Positions 54,901 to 62,996 of a stretch of DNA of 64,000 nucleotides are shown here, one piece after another. The position numbers and the translations under genes are program-made. Positions within the stretch are counted from its first letter, which is position 1, and the number at the start of each line of letters is the position of its first letter. The stretch covers positions 62,001-126,000 of the forward strand of contig NZ_VMHN01000001.1 of assembly GCF_008795955.1 (NCBI RefSeq), written 5' to 3'. Below the pieces are notes generated by a model. The model saw nothing but the letters and a program-made list of their open reading frames with translations, ran no database searches and had not been told where the DNA came from. Origin of the DNA: Marinobacter denitrificans (GTDB lineage: Bacteria; Pseudomonadota; Gammaproteobacteria; Pseudomonadales; Oleiphilaceae).

Positions 54901-55690
54901 GAGATTCCACAGTCAATTGTGCAGGCAAGGCACTGTCCAGAGGCGCCACTCGACCGGAAAGTGTGGCCTCCAGATAACCCGTGCTTGTCCCCCGCACCCT
55001 CATGTCTGCAGCACTACCAGTCAGATTGAGAGCAAGGTTCCAATCCGGCCCGTAGGGGGGCGGCAGACGAACTCCCACATCAAGAGCCAACGGCCAGTCG
55101 CCGCGTGTCTGCACCCGGCCGGACGCATCAATTCCGATATCATCACGGGCGAAGGTGAGGCTCTGCAGGTGCCAGTCCGATCCGGAGCCTTCGGCCCGCA
55201 CCTGCAGATGATCCCAGATCTTGCCGTCATTCAGAGTGAAAGTGCCAAGATCTATCTCCCTGACCGCCAGGCCAAGCGGAAGGTTAATGCCAGGAAGTTC
55301 AATATCGTCGTTTTTCTTCTGCTGATCCGCCGACGGTTGCAGCGTCAGATCTATGGTTTCTACCCGCAGGGTTTCAAGGCACAGCTGCTTGCTGAAAAGA
55401 CAGGTAGGCGACCAGTCAACCACCGGAGCCTCCAGCCGCAGACCCACACCGTAGCCCTGCCACCTCAACCACTGGGCCTGCCACTGCCCCAGCAACGAGC
55501 CCTGCCCCTGCTCTACTTCCAGACCGGGAATCTGGTCAATTACCCAGGCCGTTCCAGTCTCCGAGCGCAAGGCCAACAGCAGTGCCCCGATCAGGATCAG
55601 AGGCAGCAGGATTATGATGGCCAGCGCAATCAGCAGGCCATTCCTCAGACGCTTTGGCTTATGGACCTTTTCCGCTGGAGCGTCACTCAT
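51953..55690 (-). CDS. tamB: TamB, outer-membrane assembly / lipid-transport AsmA-like protein
   Basis: This protein of about 1245 residues has one N-terminal membrane anchor (LLIALAIIILLPLILIGALL, about 20-40), a very long beta-rich periplasmic body and the C-terminal DUF490/TamB domain (ELRLVEGQYEAYGQEL, RIGNNIDTRG and the late SYVILGRAP). TamB pairs with TamA for outer-membrane protein insertion and anterograde phospholipid movement. ATG 55690 overlaps the tamA stop (ATGA). Length is normal for the family. Confidence 0.95.
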   Translation of the reverse strand: MSDAPAEKVHKPKRLRNGLLIALAIIILLPLILIGALLLALRSETGTAWVIDQIPGLEVEQGQGSLLGQWQAQWLRWQGYGVGLRLEAPVVDWSPTCLFSKQLCLETLRVETIDLTLQPSADQQKKNDDIELPGINLPLGLAVREIDLGTFTLNDGKIWDHLQVRAEGSGSDWHLQSLTFARDDIGIDASGRVQTRGDWPLALDVGVRLPPPYGPDWNLALNLTGSAADMRVRGTSTGYLEATLSGRVAPLDSALPAQLTVESPSFIPAEGLPETLVLQDTVVALKGSLENGFRSDSRTSLPGTAGDIAVTLKGLVTTAGVEDLNLLLSAPGTGDAETGDASVTGSMDWQQAFLLDARVALEAFPWYSLIPDFEQPPVSLRQLNGEVRYQSGAYQASVEASVDGPHGEADLSGELDGDMESLNISRLRVNTGAGFLGGQGNVAFADQLAWDAQLELDGFNPGYWLPVLEASLNGNVKTSGRMPESGKPTIEAEWDLSGTWQSNDALVRGALNSDTGAWAVSGLELQVGDNRVTGSGQWSSEIEGNLSVEMPSPETFLPGLAGSLSGTASMSGTPEQPQGSASVSGSDLAWQELSLAKLDLNANLGEGLSVSADVEASELRYGEQLLQVLTLGLSGTRDNHQLDVNAVHEEAEVGLVFAGKAGENWNTWQGAVEQGRVDVPEQGQQWTLAGPAALEYTETGRLTFGNHCWQWQQASVCAQDQTLLPTQDIAYRVENFPTTALAPLMPETLRWDAQLNADIQLVMTDDGPDGEVSLDAGAGEFEVMVRDEWQTLGYDTFTTALRLKRDIAELNVELKGPGLGDLSVSMAVDPNDREREVDGQFRVQGLDIAMAGVFAGLEVVEGELNGEGRLSGPLMKPAVKGEIALTGGRISDPQLPIPLEDMVVSVELNGYSADISGRWRSNERSTGNIKGGLDWFAEPYIEINLTGDRLPFSYDPYARVELVPDITVTYSGGDLAITGRLEVPRGEIEIRELPAQAVSVSEDEVIVGAEKEEGGLRSLDMDVTVVVGDDRVSFNGFGVTGNLEGTLRIGNNIDTRGELRLVEGQYEAYGQELELRRARLMFVGPLTEPYLDIEAIRRVDNVVAGIRLSGPVSSPQTEVFSEPEMPQTDALSYVILGRAPQSRGDEGQMSRAAISLGLTQANKVTQGLGEELGIRNLMLEAEGSGDESAVVASGYLTDELSIRYGVGIFEPITTVALRYDLGRYFYLEAASGLAASLDIFYTRDF

Positions 55691-57447
55691 AACTCTGGCC
55701 CCATGGAAAAGTGAATACGCCACTCCCCACCAAATTCCGGGTTCAGCCCTTTTGCGACATCCAGGCGCAGAGGCCCCACCGGGCTTATCCAGCGGATACC
55801 GAGTCCGACGCCCGTTGCCAGGGGGTCCGCCAGATCATCAATGGCGTTGCCTTCATCCACAAAGGCAGCTACACGCCAGTTGTCGGCAAACTGATACTGA
55901 TATTCAGCACTGCCGACCATCAGGTAACGCCCACCAACAGCGACATCGTCATCATCTCGCGGCGACAGAGTTTCGTAACCATAACCCCGGACACTCTGAT
56001 CACCACCGGCAAAAAACCGCAACGAGGGCGGCACGTCGGAAAAACGATTGGTTGCTACTCCTCCAAACTGGAAGCGGGTCAGGAAGCGATGGTTATCCGC
56101 CAGCGTATACAGCCCCTTGACGAGAAAATTCACATGAACAATGTCGACGTTCGACAGTACGGCCCGGTGGGCACCGGTTACATCAAACTGAATCCGATAA
56201 CCCCGGGACGGGTCCAGAGGCGAATCTGCATGCAGTTTCGAGTAACCTAGCCCGGGCAACAACAGGCTGCTTTGCTCGGTCTCATCATCGCCAATCCGGT
56301 AGCGTTCCCCCTCCCACCGCAGGGAAGCCACCTGTAACCAGCCATCGTCGAGCTGGTGCTTCCACTGCTGGCCGAAGGTCAGCAGTTCCGATTCAACGTC
56401 CTCTATATCCTCCCGCTGGTAACCGGCGGACAAACGGATGGAATCTGTCATGGGTGGGTCCAGGGGCAATTCGTACCATGTGCTGAGGTTCTGGCGTGGT
56501 GCGGAAAGTTCGGTTTCGACGCCACGGCGATGTCCCATGGGGTTAATCCAGTGCTCCCGCCAGTTACCCCGCAGACGTGGCCCCACGTCGGTAGAAAAAC
56601 CGATACCGGCGGCCACCGATCGGGGTGGGCGTGTGGTCAGCCCGACATTCACCGGAATCGCCCCGTCCTCAGCGGCGCCGGGAGAGGCATCAATATCCAC
56701 TCCGGAAAAATAGCCACTATTGGATAAATCCGTGTTGAGCCTGGCGATCTTGTCAGCGTGAAAAACTTCACCCGGTTCGAAACGCACAAACTGTTCAAGG
56801 AGCTGCTCCTCGAATCCATGGCCTTCGCTGAAACTGACCTCGCCCAGCCGGTAACGTTCCCCGCTGCGATAAATCAGAGTGATATCCGCCACCCTATTTT
56901 CAGGGTCTACTTCCAGCTTGCGGGTAGTGAACTCGCCATCAAAATAACCCAGTCGACTGGCGCGATTCTCGATAGTCTGGCGCAGCGAACTGTACTCACC
57001 GTGATTCAGTACATCTCCCTCAGCCGGTTTCTGCGGCAGGGACCCCGTAAAACCGGGATCTTCACTGGCCGGGCCCTCAATCTCCACCTTACGGGAACGG
57101 ACACGCACCGGCTCACCCGGCTGCACGGTAAGAACCAGGCGCGCAGGCTCTTCATCCTCACCGGGTGGTTCGATAATTTCCCACTGGATAACCGGATTGT
57201 AGTAGCCGAGGGCGCGAAGAGCGTCTTCGACCTGGGTTTCGGCAGTGCCGGCGTAGCGCCTCAGACTGTTGGCCGTGCGGCCTTCGACTTCACCAACGAA
57301 CGCCTCCGCGTTGTCCTGCAACTGCGGATAGTCACCATCCACCTTGATTTCCACCTGCTGGGCCCGGGACAACGCGGGAATGGCCCAGAAAACCAACCAG
57401 AGAATCAGGAGCCGACGGTTAACACGAGAACTAATGTGGGGGAGCAT
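55687..57447 (-). CDS. tamA: TamA, Omp85-family outer-membrane protein
   Basis: This 586-residue Omp85 protein has a signal peptide (RRLLILWLVFWAIPALSRAQ), three N-terminal POTRA domains (about 30-270) and a 16-strand beta-barrel. The barrel includes the conserved loop RFFAGGDQSVRGYGYE and a C-terminal strand ending GEWRIHFSMGPEL. It works with TamB, encoded next with an ATGA overlap. It is transcribed divergently from the acyl-CoA dehydrogenase gene across a 233-base gap. Confidence 0.95.
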   Translation of the reverse strand: MLPHISSRVNRRLLILWLVFWAIPALSRAQQVEIKVDGDYPQLQDNAEAFVGEVEGRTANSLRRYAGTAETQVEDALRALGYYNPVIQWEIIEPPGEDEEPARLVLTVQPGEPVRVRSRKVEIEGPASEDPGFTGSLPQKPAEGDVLNHGEYSSLRQTIENRASRLGYFDGEFTTRKLEVDPENRVADITLIYRSGERYRLGEVSFSEGHGFEEQLLEQFVRFEPGEVFHADKIARLNTDLSNSGYFSGVDIDASPGAAEDGAIPVNVGLTTRPPRSVAAGIGFSTDVGPRLRGNWREHWINPMGHRRGVETELSAPRQNLSTWYELPLDPPMTDSIRLSAGYQREDIEDVESELLTFGQQWKHQLDDGWLQVASLRWEGERYRIGDDETEQSSLLLPGLGYSKLHADSPLDPSRGYRIQFDVTGAHRAVLSNVDIVHVNFLVKGLYTLADNHRFLTRFQFGGVATNRFSDVPPSLRFFAGGDQSVRGYGYETLSPRDDDDVAVGGRYLMVGSAEYQYQFADNWRVAAFVDEGNAIDDLADPLATGVGLGIRWISPVGPLRLDVAKGLNPEFGGEWRIHFSMGPEL

Positions 57448-57680
57448 CCTGCAGCGTTACTTTCGTCAGTGAGTTTTAGTCAGTGTGTTAACGGGCACGG
57501 TATCAACCGGAGTGTAACGGGTAGAGGCACGGTTAATCCATGGCTATTGACCATCTTGCCTGCCAGTAATGTACGACATGCCAATGGCGTCGGATCGGCC
57601 CGGGCCCATGATCAACAAACAACAACCGCTCCTGATCGCCAGCAGGCGAACACAGGCAAGTGCAACCGAGGAGACAGCAG

Positions 57681-58985
57681 ATGACACGGGACCCAATGGG
57701 CTTCGCCCTTTCCATGATGAACCGGCTTGCCGCGAATCCCTTACTGGACCGGTTTGGTCTGCGTGCCCCGCTTGAAAGAACCGCCTATCACGGAACCCGA
57801 ACCGGGTTTCGTGCACTCGCTTTCGCCGGACGGGAGTTCCGTCGTGTCAACGACTGGCTGCCGAGGAAACGTCTGCCCAAGCGCGACCCGACTGAGCTGT
57901 TCGATCTCTCACTGACTGACGACCAACGGATGATCACCGATCTTCTTGGCCGGTTTGCCCGTGACGAACTCAGACCAGCTGCTGCCCGTGCCGATGAAAC
58001 CGGGCAGATACCAGACGATATCCGCACAGCCTCGGCCGAGTTGGGGTTGGCCCTGTATGCGATACCAGAAGCATTCGGCGGTGTTGCGGAACACCAGTCC
58101 CCGGTGACCAGTGTGTTGATCGCCGAACAGCTGGCCTGGGGTGATATGGGGCTGGCGACAGCATTACTCGCGCCTTTCAGTGTGGCCCAGGCGATCACTC
58201 GCTGGGGCACCGGTGAACAGCAAAGCCGCTACCTGCCGGCATTCTGTGGTGACGAGCCCCCGGTAGCGGCAATCGCCATCGATGAACCCATCCCCCTGTT
58301 TGACCCCTTCACCGTGCAGACGTCGGCCCGGAAAACGAATACCGGCTATACCCTTAACGGCCTCAAAAACGCTGTTGTGCAGGGCGAAAACGCGGAACTC
58401 CTGCTGGTTGGGGCTGAACTTGAAGCACAACCGAGGCTGTTTATCGTGGAAGCAGGAACGCCGGGCCTTGGCGTTAAACCCGACCCGACGATGGGACTCA
58501 AAGCAGCGGGACCAGCCAGATTGCTGCTGGATAATGTTGAAGTACCGGCCGACGCCCTGCTGGGCGAAGAAGACTTCGACTACCAGGCCTTCCTCGATTG
58601 CGGCTCACTCCTTCGCTGCGGGCTGGCCATCGGTGCCACCCAGGCAGTTCTGGACTACGTCATTCCTTACTGCAACGACCGCGTAGCTTTCGGCGAGCCC
58701 ATCAGCCATCGCCAGTCCGTTGCTTTCATGATCAGTGATCTGGCAATCGAGACTGACAGCATGCGCATGCTTACCTGGCGAGCTGCCAGCCGTCTGGAAC
58801 AGGGCCTTCCAGCTCACCGGGAAACCGCCCTGGCAAGACTGCTTTGCAACGAAAAAGCAATGGCGGCCGGCACTAACGGCGTGCAACTGCTGGGCGGCCA
58901 CGGTTTCGTCAAGGAACACCCGGTGGAACGCTGGTACCGGGATCTGCGCTCCGTTGCCACCCTGACCGGGGGCCTGCACGTCTGA
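57681..58985 (+). CDS. Acyl-CoA dehydrogenase family protein, possible non-catalytic partner
   Basis: This 434-residue protein has a basic N-terminal extension (to about residue 70), then the acyl-CoA dehydrogenase fold: DLSLTDDQRMITDLLGRFAR, the later RVAFGEPISHRQSVAFMI and GTNGVQLLGGHGFVKEHPVE near the end. The usual final EGTxxIQ segment with the catalytic glutamate is replaced by RSVATLTGGLHV. The ATG at 57681 has GAGGAG upstream. It is followed after 61 bases by a second dehydrogenase with an intact EGT motif, which suggests a heteromeric enzyme. Confidence 0.87.
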   Translation: MTRDPMGFALSMMNRLAANPLLDRFGLRAPLERTAYHGTRTGFRALAFAGREFRRVNDWLPRKRLPKRDPTELFDLSLTDDQRMITDLLGRFARDELRPAAARADETGQIPDDIRTASAELGLALYAIPEAFGGVAEHQSPVTSVLIAEQLAWGDMGLATALLAPFSVAQAITRWGTGEQQSRYLPAFCGDEPPVAAIAIDEPIPLFDPFTVQTSARKTNTGYTLNGLKNAVVQGENAELLLVGAELEAQPRLFIVEAGTPGLGVKPDPTMGLKAAGPARLLLDNVEVPADALLGEEDFDYQAFLDCGSLLRCGLAIGATQAVLDYVIPYCNDRVAFGEPISHRQSVAFMISDLAIETDSMRMLTWRAASRLEQGLPAHRETALARLLCNEKAMAAGTNGVQLLGGHGFVKEHPVERWYRDLRSVATLTGGLHV

Positions 58986-59046
58986 TTGCTTTTCGTCACT
59001 CCAGTTATCAACCGCTCATCACCCCAGCCAAAGCGAGCAGAACGAC

Positions 59047-60255
59047 ATGAATCTCGAAATACCCAGAAAATTTACTCCACTGATCAACCAGGCCCGACAA
59101 GTCGCCCGGGAAGTGTTCCGCCCGATCTCCCGCAAATATGACCTGGCGGAGCACGAATACCCAAGGGAACTGGACATGTTTGCCTCCATCATGGACGGCA
59201 TGAACGACGGCGCGGCCGATGGTGGTACTGGTGCCGGAAAGCTCGCCCGCTCCGACACCAACGGGGGCGCTGGCAACCGCAACGGCATCAACATGAAAAC
59301 CGTGCTCGGGTTGACCGAACTCTGCTGGGGCGATGTGGGACTGGCGCTGTCCATTCCCCGCCAGGGCCTGGGCAACTCTGCCATCGCTGCCGTTGCCAAT
59401 GACGAACAACTGGCCCGCCTTGGCAACACCTGGGCGGCCATGGCCATCACCGAACCCGGCGCCGGCTCTGACTCCGCCGCCATTCGCACCACTGCCACCG
59501 AAGACGGCGACCACTACGTTATCAACGGCGAGAAAATCTATGTCACTGCCGGCGAACGCGCTGACGCCGTCGTAGTCTGGGCCACCCTGGACCGCAACAA
59601 GGGCCGCGCCGCCATCAAATCCTTCGTGGTGGAAAAAGGCACGCCCGGCATGACTGTGGAACGCCTGGAGAAAAAACTCGGCATCCGCGCCTCCGACACC
59701 GCCGCCATCCGCTTCGACAACTGCCGCGTGCCCCTGGAAAACCTCCTGGGCGACCCGGACATCAGTGTCGAAAAAGGCTTCGCTGGTGCCATGCAAACCT
59801 TCGACAACACCCGCCCTGTCGTCGCCGGCATGGCCATCGGCGTCGCCAGCGCCGCCCTGCAAAAAACCCGCGAGCTCATCGCCCTTACCGGCATTGACCT
59901 GGAATACCACCACCAGACCTGGACCCAACCCGCCGCCACCCGCGAACTCCAGCTCATGGAAGCAGAACTCGAAGCCGCCCGCCTGCTCACCCTTCGTGCC
60001 GCCTGGATGGCCGACAACGGCCTGCCCAACTCCAAGGAAGCCTCCATCGCCAAAGCCAAAGCCGGCCGCGTCGGCAACGCGATCACCCTGCGCTGTGTCG
60101 AACTCTGCGGCAGCCTCGGCTACGGTGAAACCGAACTGCTGGAAAAATGGGCCAGGGACTCCAAAATCCTCGACATCTTCGAAGGTACCCAGCAGATCCA
60201 GCTGCTGATCATCGCCAGGAGATTACTCGGTAAGTCGTCGGCGGAGCTGAAATAA
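59047..60255 (+). CDS. Acyl-CoA dehydrogenase family protein with intact catalytic motif
   Basis: This 402-residue flavoenzyme has the ITEPGAGSDSAAIRTTA substrate/FAD segment and ends in FEGTQQIQ, with the family's catalytic glutamate at about residue 379. It oxidises an acyl-CoA to the enoyl-CoA; the chain length cannot be told. It is probably co-expressed with the dehydrogenase-like gene 61 bases upstream. Codon use in the second half is strikingly C-ending (positions 59600-60200), which leaves long antisense frames that I do not regard as genes. Confidence 0.92.
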   Translation: MNLEIPRKFTPLINQARQVAREVFRPISRKYDLAEHEYPRELDMFASIMDGMNDGAADGGTGAGKLARSDTNGGAGNRNGINMKTVLGLTELCWGDVGLALSIPRQGLGNSAIAAVANDEQLARLGNTWAAMAITEPGAGSDSAAIRTTATEDGDHYVINGEKIYVTAGERADAVVVWATLDRNKGRAAIKSFVVEKGTPGMTVERLEKKLGIRASDTAAIRFDNCRVPLENLLGDPDISVEKGFAGAMQTFDNTRPVVAGMAIGVASAALQKTRELIALTGIDLEYHHQTWTQPAATRELQLMEAELEAARLLTLRAAWMADNGLPNSKEASIAKAKAGRVGNAITLRCVELCGSLGYGETELLEKWARDSKILDIFEGTQQIQLLIIARRLLGKSSAELK

Positions 60256-60335
60256 GCTAACCTGTGTGAAAGCGTCGAAAAATCAGGCAGGTGCAACAAG
60301 TCCTGACCTGGACGGCGAACAGCACAGAGCCTGAC

Positions 60336-60444
60336 GCAAGTTCCGGGTGGAGCCTTCCCAGACCGTGCATTGCCAAGGATGGCAATGCCGAGCCCCCATG
60401 GATGGGTTAACGGCGTGTCTGGGGAGGCTCCATCCGGAACTTGC
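60336..60444. repeat. Cruciform-like intergenic repeat, copy C
   Basis: A 28-base outer stem (60336-60363 pairs with 60417-60444, two G-T type mismatches) encloses two smaller hairpins. One is CATTGCC...GGCAATG and the other is CCCAT-GG-ATGGG. The layout matches copies A and B at 24666 and 25974, but only the short ATGGAT-type hairpin centres and the GTGC/GCGT edges are shared in sequence. It lies between the dehydrogenase pair and the voltage-sensor-like gene. Confidence 0.8.
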
Positions 60445-60476
60445 CAGCACCCAAACCCGCAGTCCCGGATCACTGA

Positions 60477-61484
60477 ATGCTGAAAGTAAACCGAGAAAAC
60501 CTGAAAACCAGCCACCAACTCATCTGGTTCGTCATAGACTTCCTGATGCTCGGCCTGCTCATTATCAACCTGGCCTTCATCATCTTCGACTCCATCTACA
60601 ACTTCGTCGCCATCCAGAACCTACTGGAAGAAAATGCCCCGGTCATAAAAGATCTTTACCACCCCATCCACGAGAACTTCATCTTCTACGACCTCATTTT
60701 CGTCGGCATTTTTCTGACCGAGTTCATCGTACGGTGGGGCTACGCCATCAAGGCAAAGGTTTATGACCGCTGGTATTTTTACCCCTTCATCCACTGGTAC
60801 GACATCGTAGGCTGCATTCCCGTCGGCAGCTTCCGCTTCCTGCGGATATTGCGGGTGATCTCCATTGTCTACCGCCTGCACCAGTACAAGGTCATCGACT
60901 TCACCCAGACCCGAACCTTCCAGTTCTTCAACTTCTACTACGAAGCCTTCATGGAAGAGCTCTCCGACCGGATCGTCATCAAGGTACTCTCCGGCGCCCA
61001 GGAAGAAATCCGTCGCGGCTCCCCGCTGTTTGACCGCATCCAGAACGACATACTCTATCCCAGACGGGACATGCTCTCAGACTGGATCTCACAACGCGTG
61101 GCGGAAGCAGCGCAGGAAGGCTACGTGCCCAATCGCGGCGCCCTGCGCAGTTACCTGGAAACCCGTGTGGACAATGCCCTCAAGCAGAATCTCGAACTGT
61201 CACGGCTGAAATATCTGCCGGTCGTCGGGCCCACCATTCAGGAAACCTTGGAGGATGCTGTAGGGGACATTGTGGCCGACGTTATCCACCAGATTCTGGA
61301 GGACCTGGCATCGGCCTCCAACCATGCTTTTATTGAAGACATTGTGAATGTATTTCTGCCATCGCCGGATGAACACGGCAGGGAAGAGGCTCCGAACGAA
61401 GCGCTGATCAATCTGATCATCGAGATACTGGACGCTGTGAAATCTCAGGTGAAGGTCAAGCACTGGCGATCTGAATTGACCTGA
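60477..61484 (+). CDS. Voltage-sensor-like membrane protein without a visible pore domain
   Basis: This 335-residue protein has four membrane segments: about 15-37, 68-90, 102-115 and an S4-like 118-138 with arginines spaced R120, R123, R126 (FRFLRILRVISIVYRL). The S2-S3 loop and acidic residues fit ion-channel voltage-sensor domains. No pore helix or TVGYG-like filter follows; instead there are about 195 helical, charged cytoplasmic residues. It may be a voltage-gated proton channel type or a sensor coupled to another partner. The function is uncertain. Confidence 0.8.
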   Translation: MLKVNRENLKTSHQLIWFVIDFLMLGLLIINLAFIIFDSIYNFVAIQNLLEENAPVIKDLYHPIHENFIFYDLIFVGIFLTEFIVRWGYAIKAKVYDRWYFYPFIHWYDIVGCIPVGSFRFLRILRVISIVYRLHQYKVIDFTQTRTFQFFNFYYEAFMEELSDRIVIKVLSGAQEEIRRGSPLFDRIQNDILYPRRDMLSDWISQRVAEAAQEGYVPNRGALRSYLETRVDNALKQNLELSRLKYLPVVGPTIQETLEDAVGDIVADVIHQILEDLASASNHAFIEDIVNVFLPSPDEHGREEAPNEALINLIIEILDAVKSQVKVKHWRSELT

Positions 61485-61514
61485 TCCGTACCGGAAAACA
61501 ATAACGAGGACACA

Positions 61515-62996
61515 ATGAAACCATTGCATTACCGTTCCGCCACCGAACTGGTTAGCGACCTCAAGGACGGCAAGCTAACTAGCCTGGAAGTTACCCGGGC
61601 TTTCCTGGACAGAATCCGACAGCACAACGGCACCATAAACGCCGTTGTGACACTGGATGAACAGAATGCTCTGGAAAGCGCCCGGAAGGCGGACGAAGCC
61701 CTGGCACGGGGGGAAGCTGGCGGGCCTCTGCACGGCTTGCCTCTCACCCTCAAGGACACCTGGGAAGTGGCGGGCATGGCCTGTACCGCAGGTGCCCCGG
61801 CGCTGAAAAATCACATACCGGACAAGCATGCCGATGTGGTCAAGCGACTGGAAGATGCCGGCGCCATCATCCTGGGAAAAACCAACGTCCCCATCTACGC
61901 CACCGATCTTCAAAGTTACAACAAGCTCTTTGGCGTCACCAATAATCCCCACAACCCGGCCTATACCCCCGGCGGCTCCTCCGGTGGCGCCGCCGCGGCC
62001 CTGGCAGCGGGAATGACACCCCTTGAAGTGGGCAGTGACCTGGCCGGTTCCATCCGCACTCCGGCCCATTTCTGCGGTATTTTTGGCCACAAACCCTCAC
62101 GGGCGCTAGTCTCCTTCCGGGGTCATATTCCGGGGCCTCCGGGCACGGAATCGCGCCCCGACCTGGCCGAGGGCGGCCCACTGGCACGTTCAGCCAGGGA
62201 CCTGGAACTGCTACTGAACGTGATTGCCGGCCCTGGAGAGCGGGAACGCACCAGCTGGCAACTTGCCATGGTTCCGGCAGCCATGGAATCGCTGGAACAG
62301 GCCCGTGTAGGGCTCTGGCTGAAAGACCCCCTATGCCCGGTTGATGATGAACTGGTCACCGGCTACGAGCAACTGGGCCGCGACCTGGAAAACCGGGGCG
62401 CGTTGGTAGCCGAAGCACATCACAACCTGTTGAACCTGGAGCACATCCTGCCGGTCTATTTCAACCTGCTGGGCAGCCTGCTGAGTACCTCCATGAAGCC
62501 GGCCCAGCGGCGGCAAATGAAGTGGATCGCCCGGCTGGAAAAATGGCTACATTTTTTCGGGCCGGTGACGGCCTTTATCGGCGAATATGGCCGCGGAGTA
62601 AACCAACCCGTTTACCAGTGGATGGCATGGAACGAAACCCGGGAGAAAATGCGGGCGGAAATTACGTCGCTGTTTGAGCAATTCGATGTTCTGCTGACTC
62701 CGGTTACGCCCACGACGGCAATTCGCCACGATCACACCCACCCGGTTTTCAAACGGCAGATTACCGTCGCTGGCCAACCCCGCGCCTATATGGACCAGTT
62801 CTGCTGGATTGCCCTGGCTACCCTGCTGGGCCTGCCCGCAACCTCGGTACCCATCGGTAGAACGAAAGACGGCTTGCCCTTCAACGTACAGGTGATCGGA
62901 GCGCCGGGAATGGATCTGACGACCATACGGTTTGCGGAGCTGCTGGAAGCAGGTGGCCTTGCCGGCTTCCAGCCCCCACGAGATCTCAGCCATTAA
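61515..62996 (+). CDS. Amidase signature family hydrolase
   Basis: This 493-residue enzyme has the Ser-cisSer-Lys triad of the amidase signature family. The lysine is in LTLKDTWEVAG, the glycine/serine-rich loop is GGSSGGAAAALAAG, and the nucleophile serine is in VGSDLAGSIRTPAHFCG. Substrates in the family range from fatty acid amides to aryl amides and nylon oligomers; the substrate here is not evident. It starts 30 bases after the voltage-sensor-like gene. Its 3' end overlaps the convergent nhaD gene by 11 bases. Confidence 0.93.
   Translation: MKPLHYRSATELVSDLKDGKLTSLEVTRAFLDRIRQHNGTINAVVTLDEQNALESARKADEALARGEAGGPLHGLPLTLKDTWEVAGMACTAGAPALKNHIPDKHADVVKRLEDAGAIILGKTNVPIYATDLQSYNKLFGVTNNPHNPAYTPGGSSGGAAAALAAGMTPLEVGSDLAGSIRTPAHFCGIFGHKPSRALVSFRGHIPGPPGTESRPDLAEGGPLARSARDLELLLNVIAGPGERERTSWQLAMVPAAMESLEQARVGLWLKDPLCPVDDELVTGYEQLGRDLENRGALVAEAHHNLLNLEHILPVYFNLLGSLLSTSMKPAQRRQMKWIARLEKWLHFFGPVTAFIGEYGRGVNQPVYQWMAWNETREKMRAEITSLFEQFDVLLTPVTPTTAIRHDHTHPVFKRQITVAGQPRAYMDQFCWIALATLLGLPATSVPIGRTKDGLPFNVQVIGAPGMDLTTIRFAELLEAGGLAGFQPPRDLSH

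Noticed and set aside
59008..59928. 306-residue glycine/valine-rich frame on the minus strand
   Set aside because: It is antisense to a well-supported acyl-CoA dehydrogenase and results from C-ending codons. No family resemblance or ribosome site was seen.
59538..60086. 182-residue minus-strand frame and a 147-residue plus-strand frame at 59765-60208
   Set aside because: Both are other-frame shadows of the same dehydrogenase with low-complexity Pro/Ser/Ala content.
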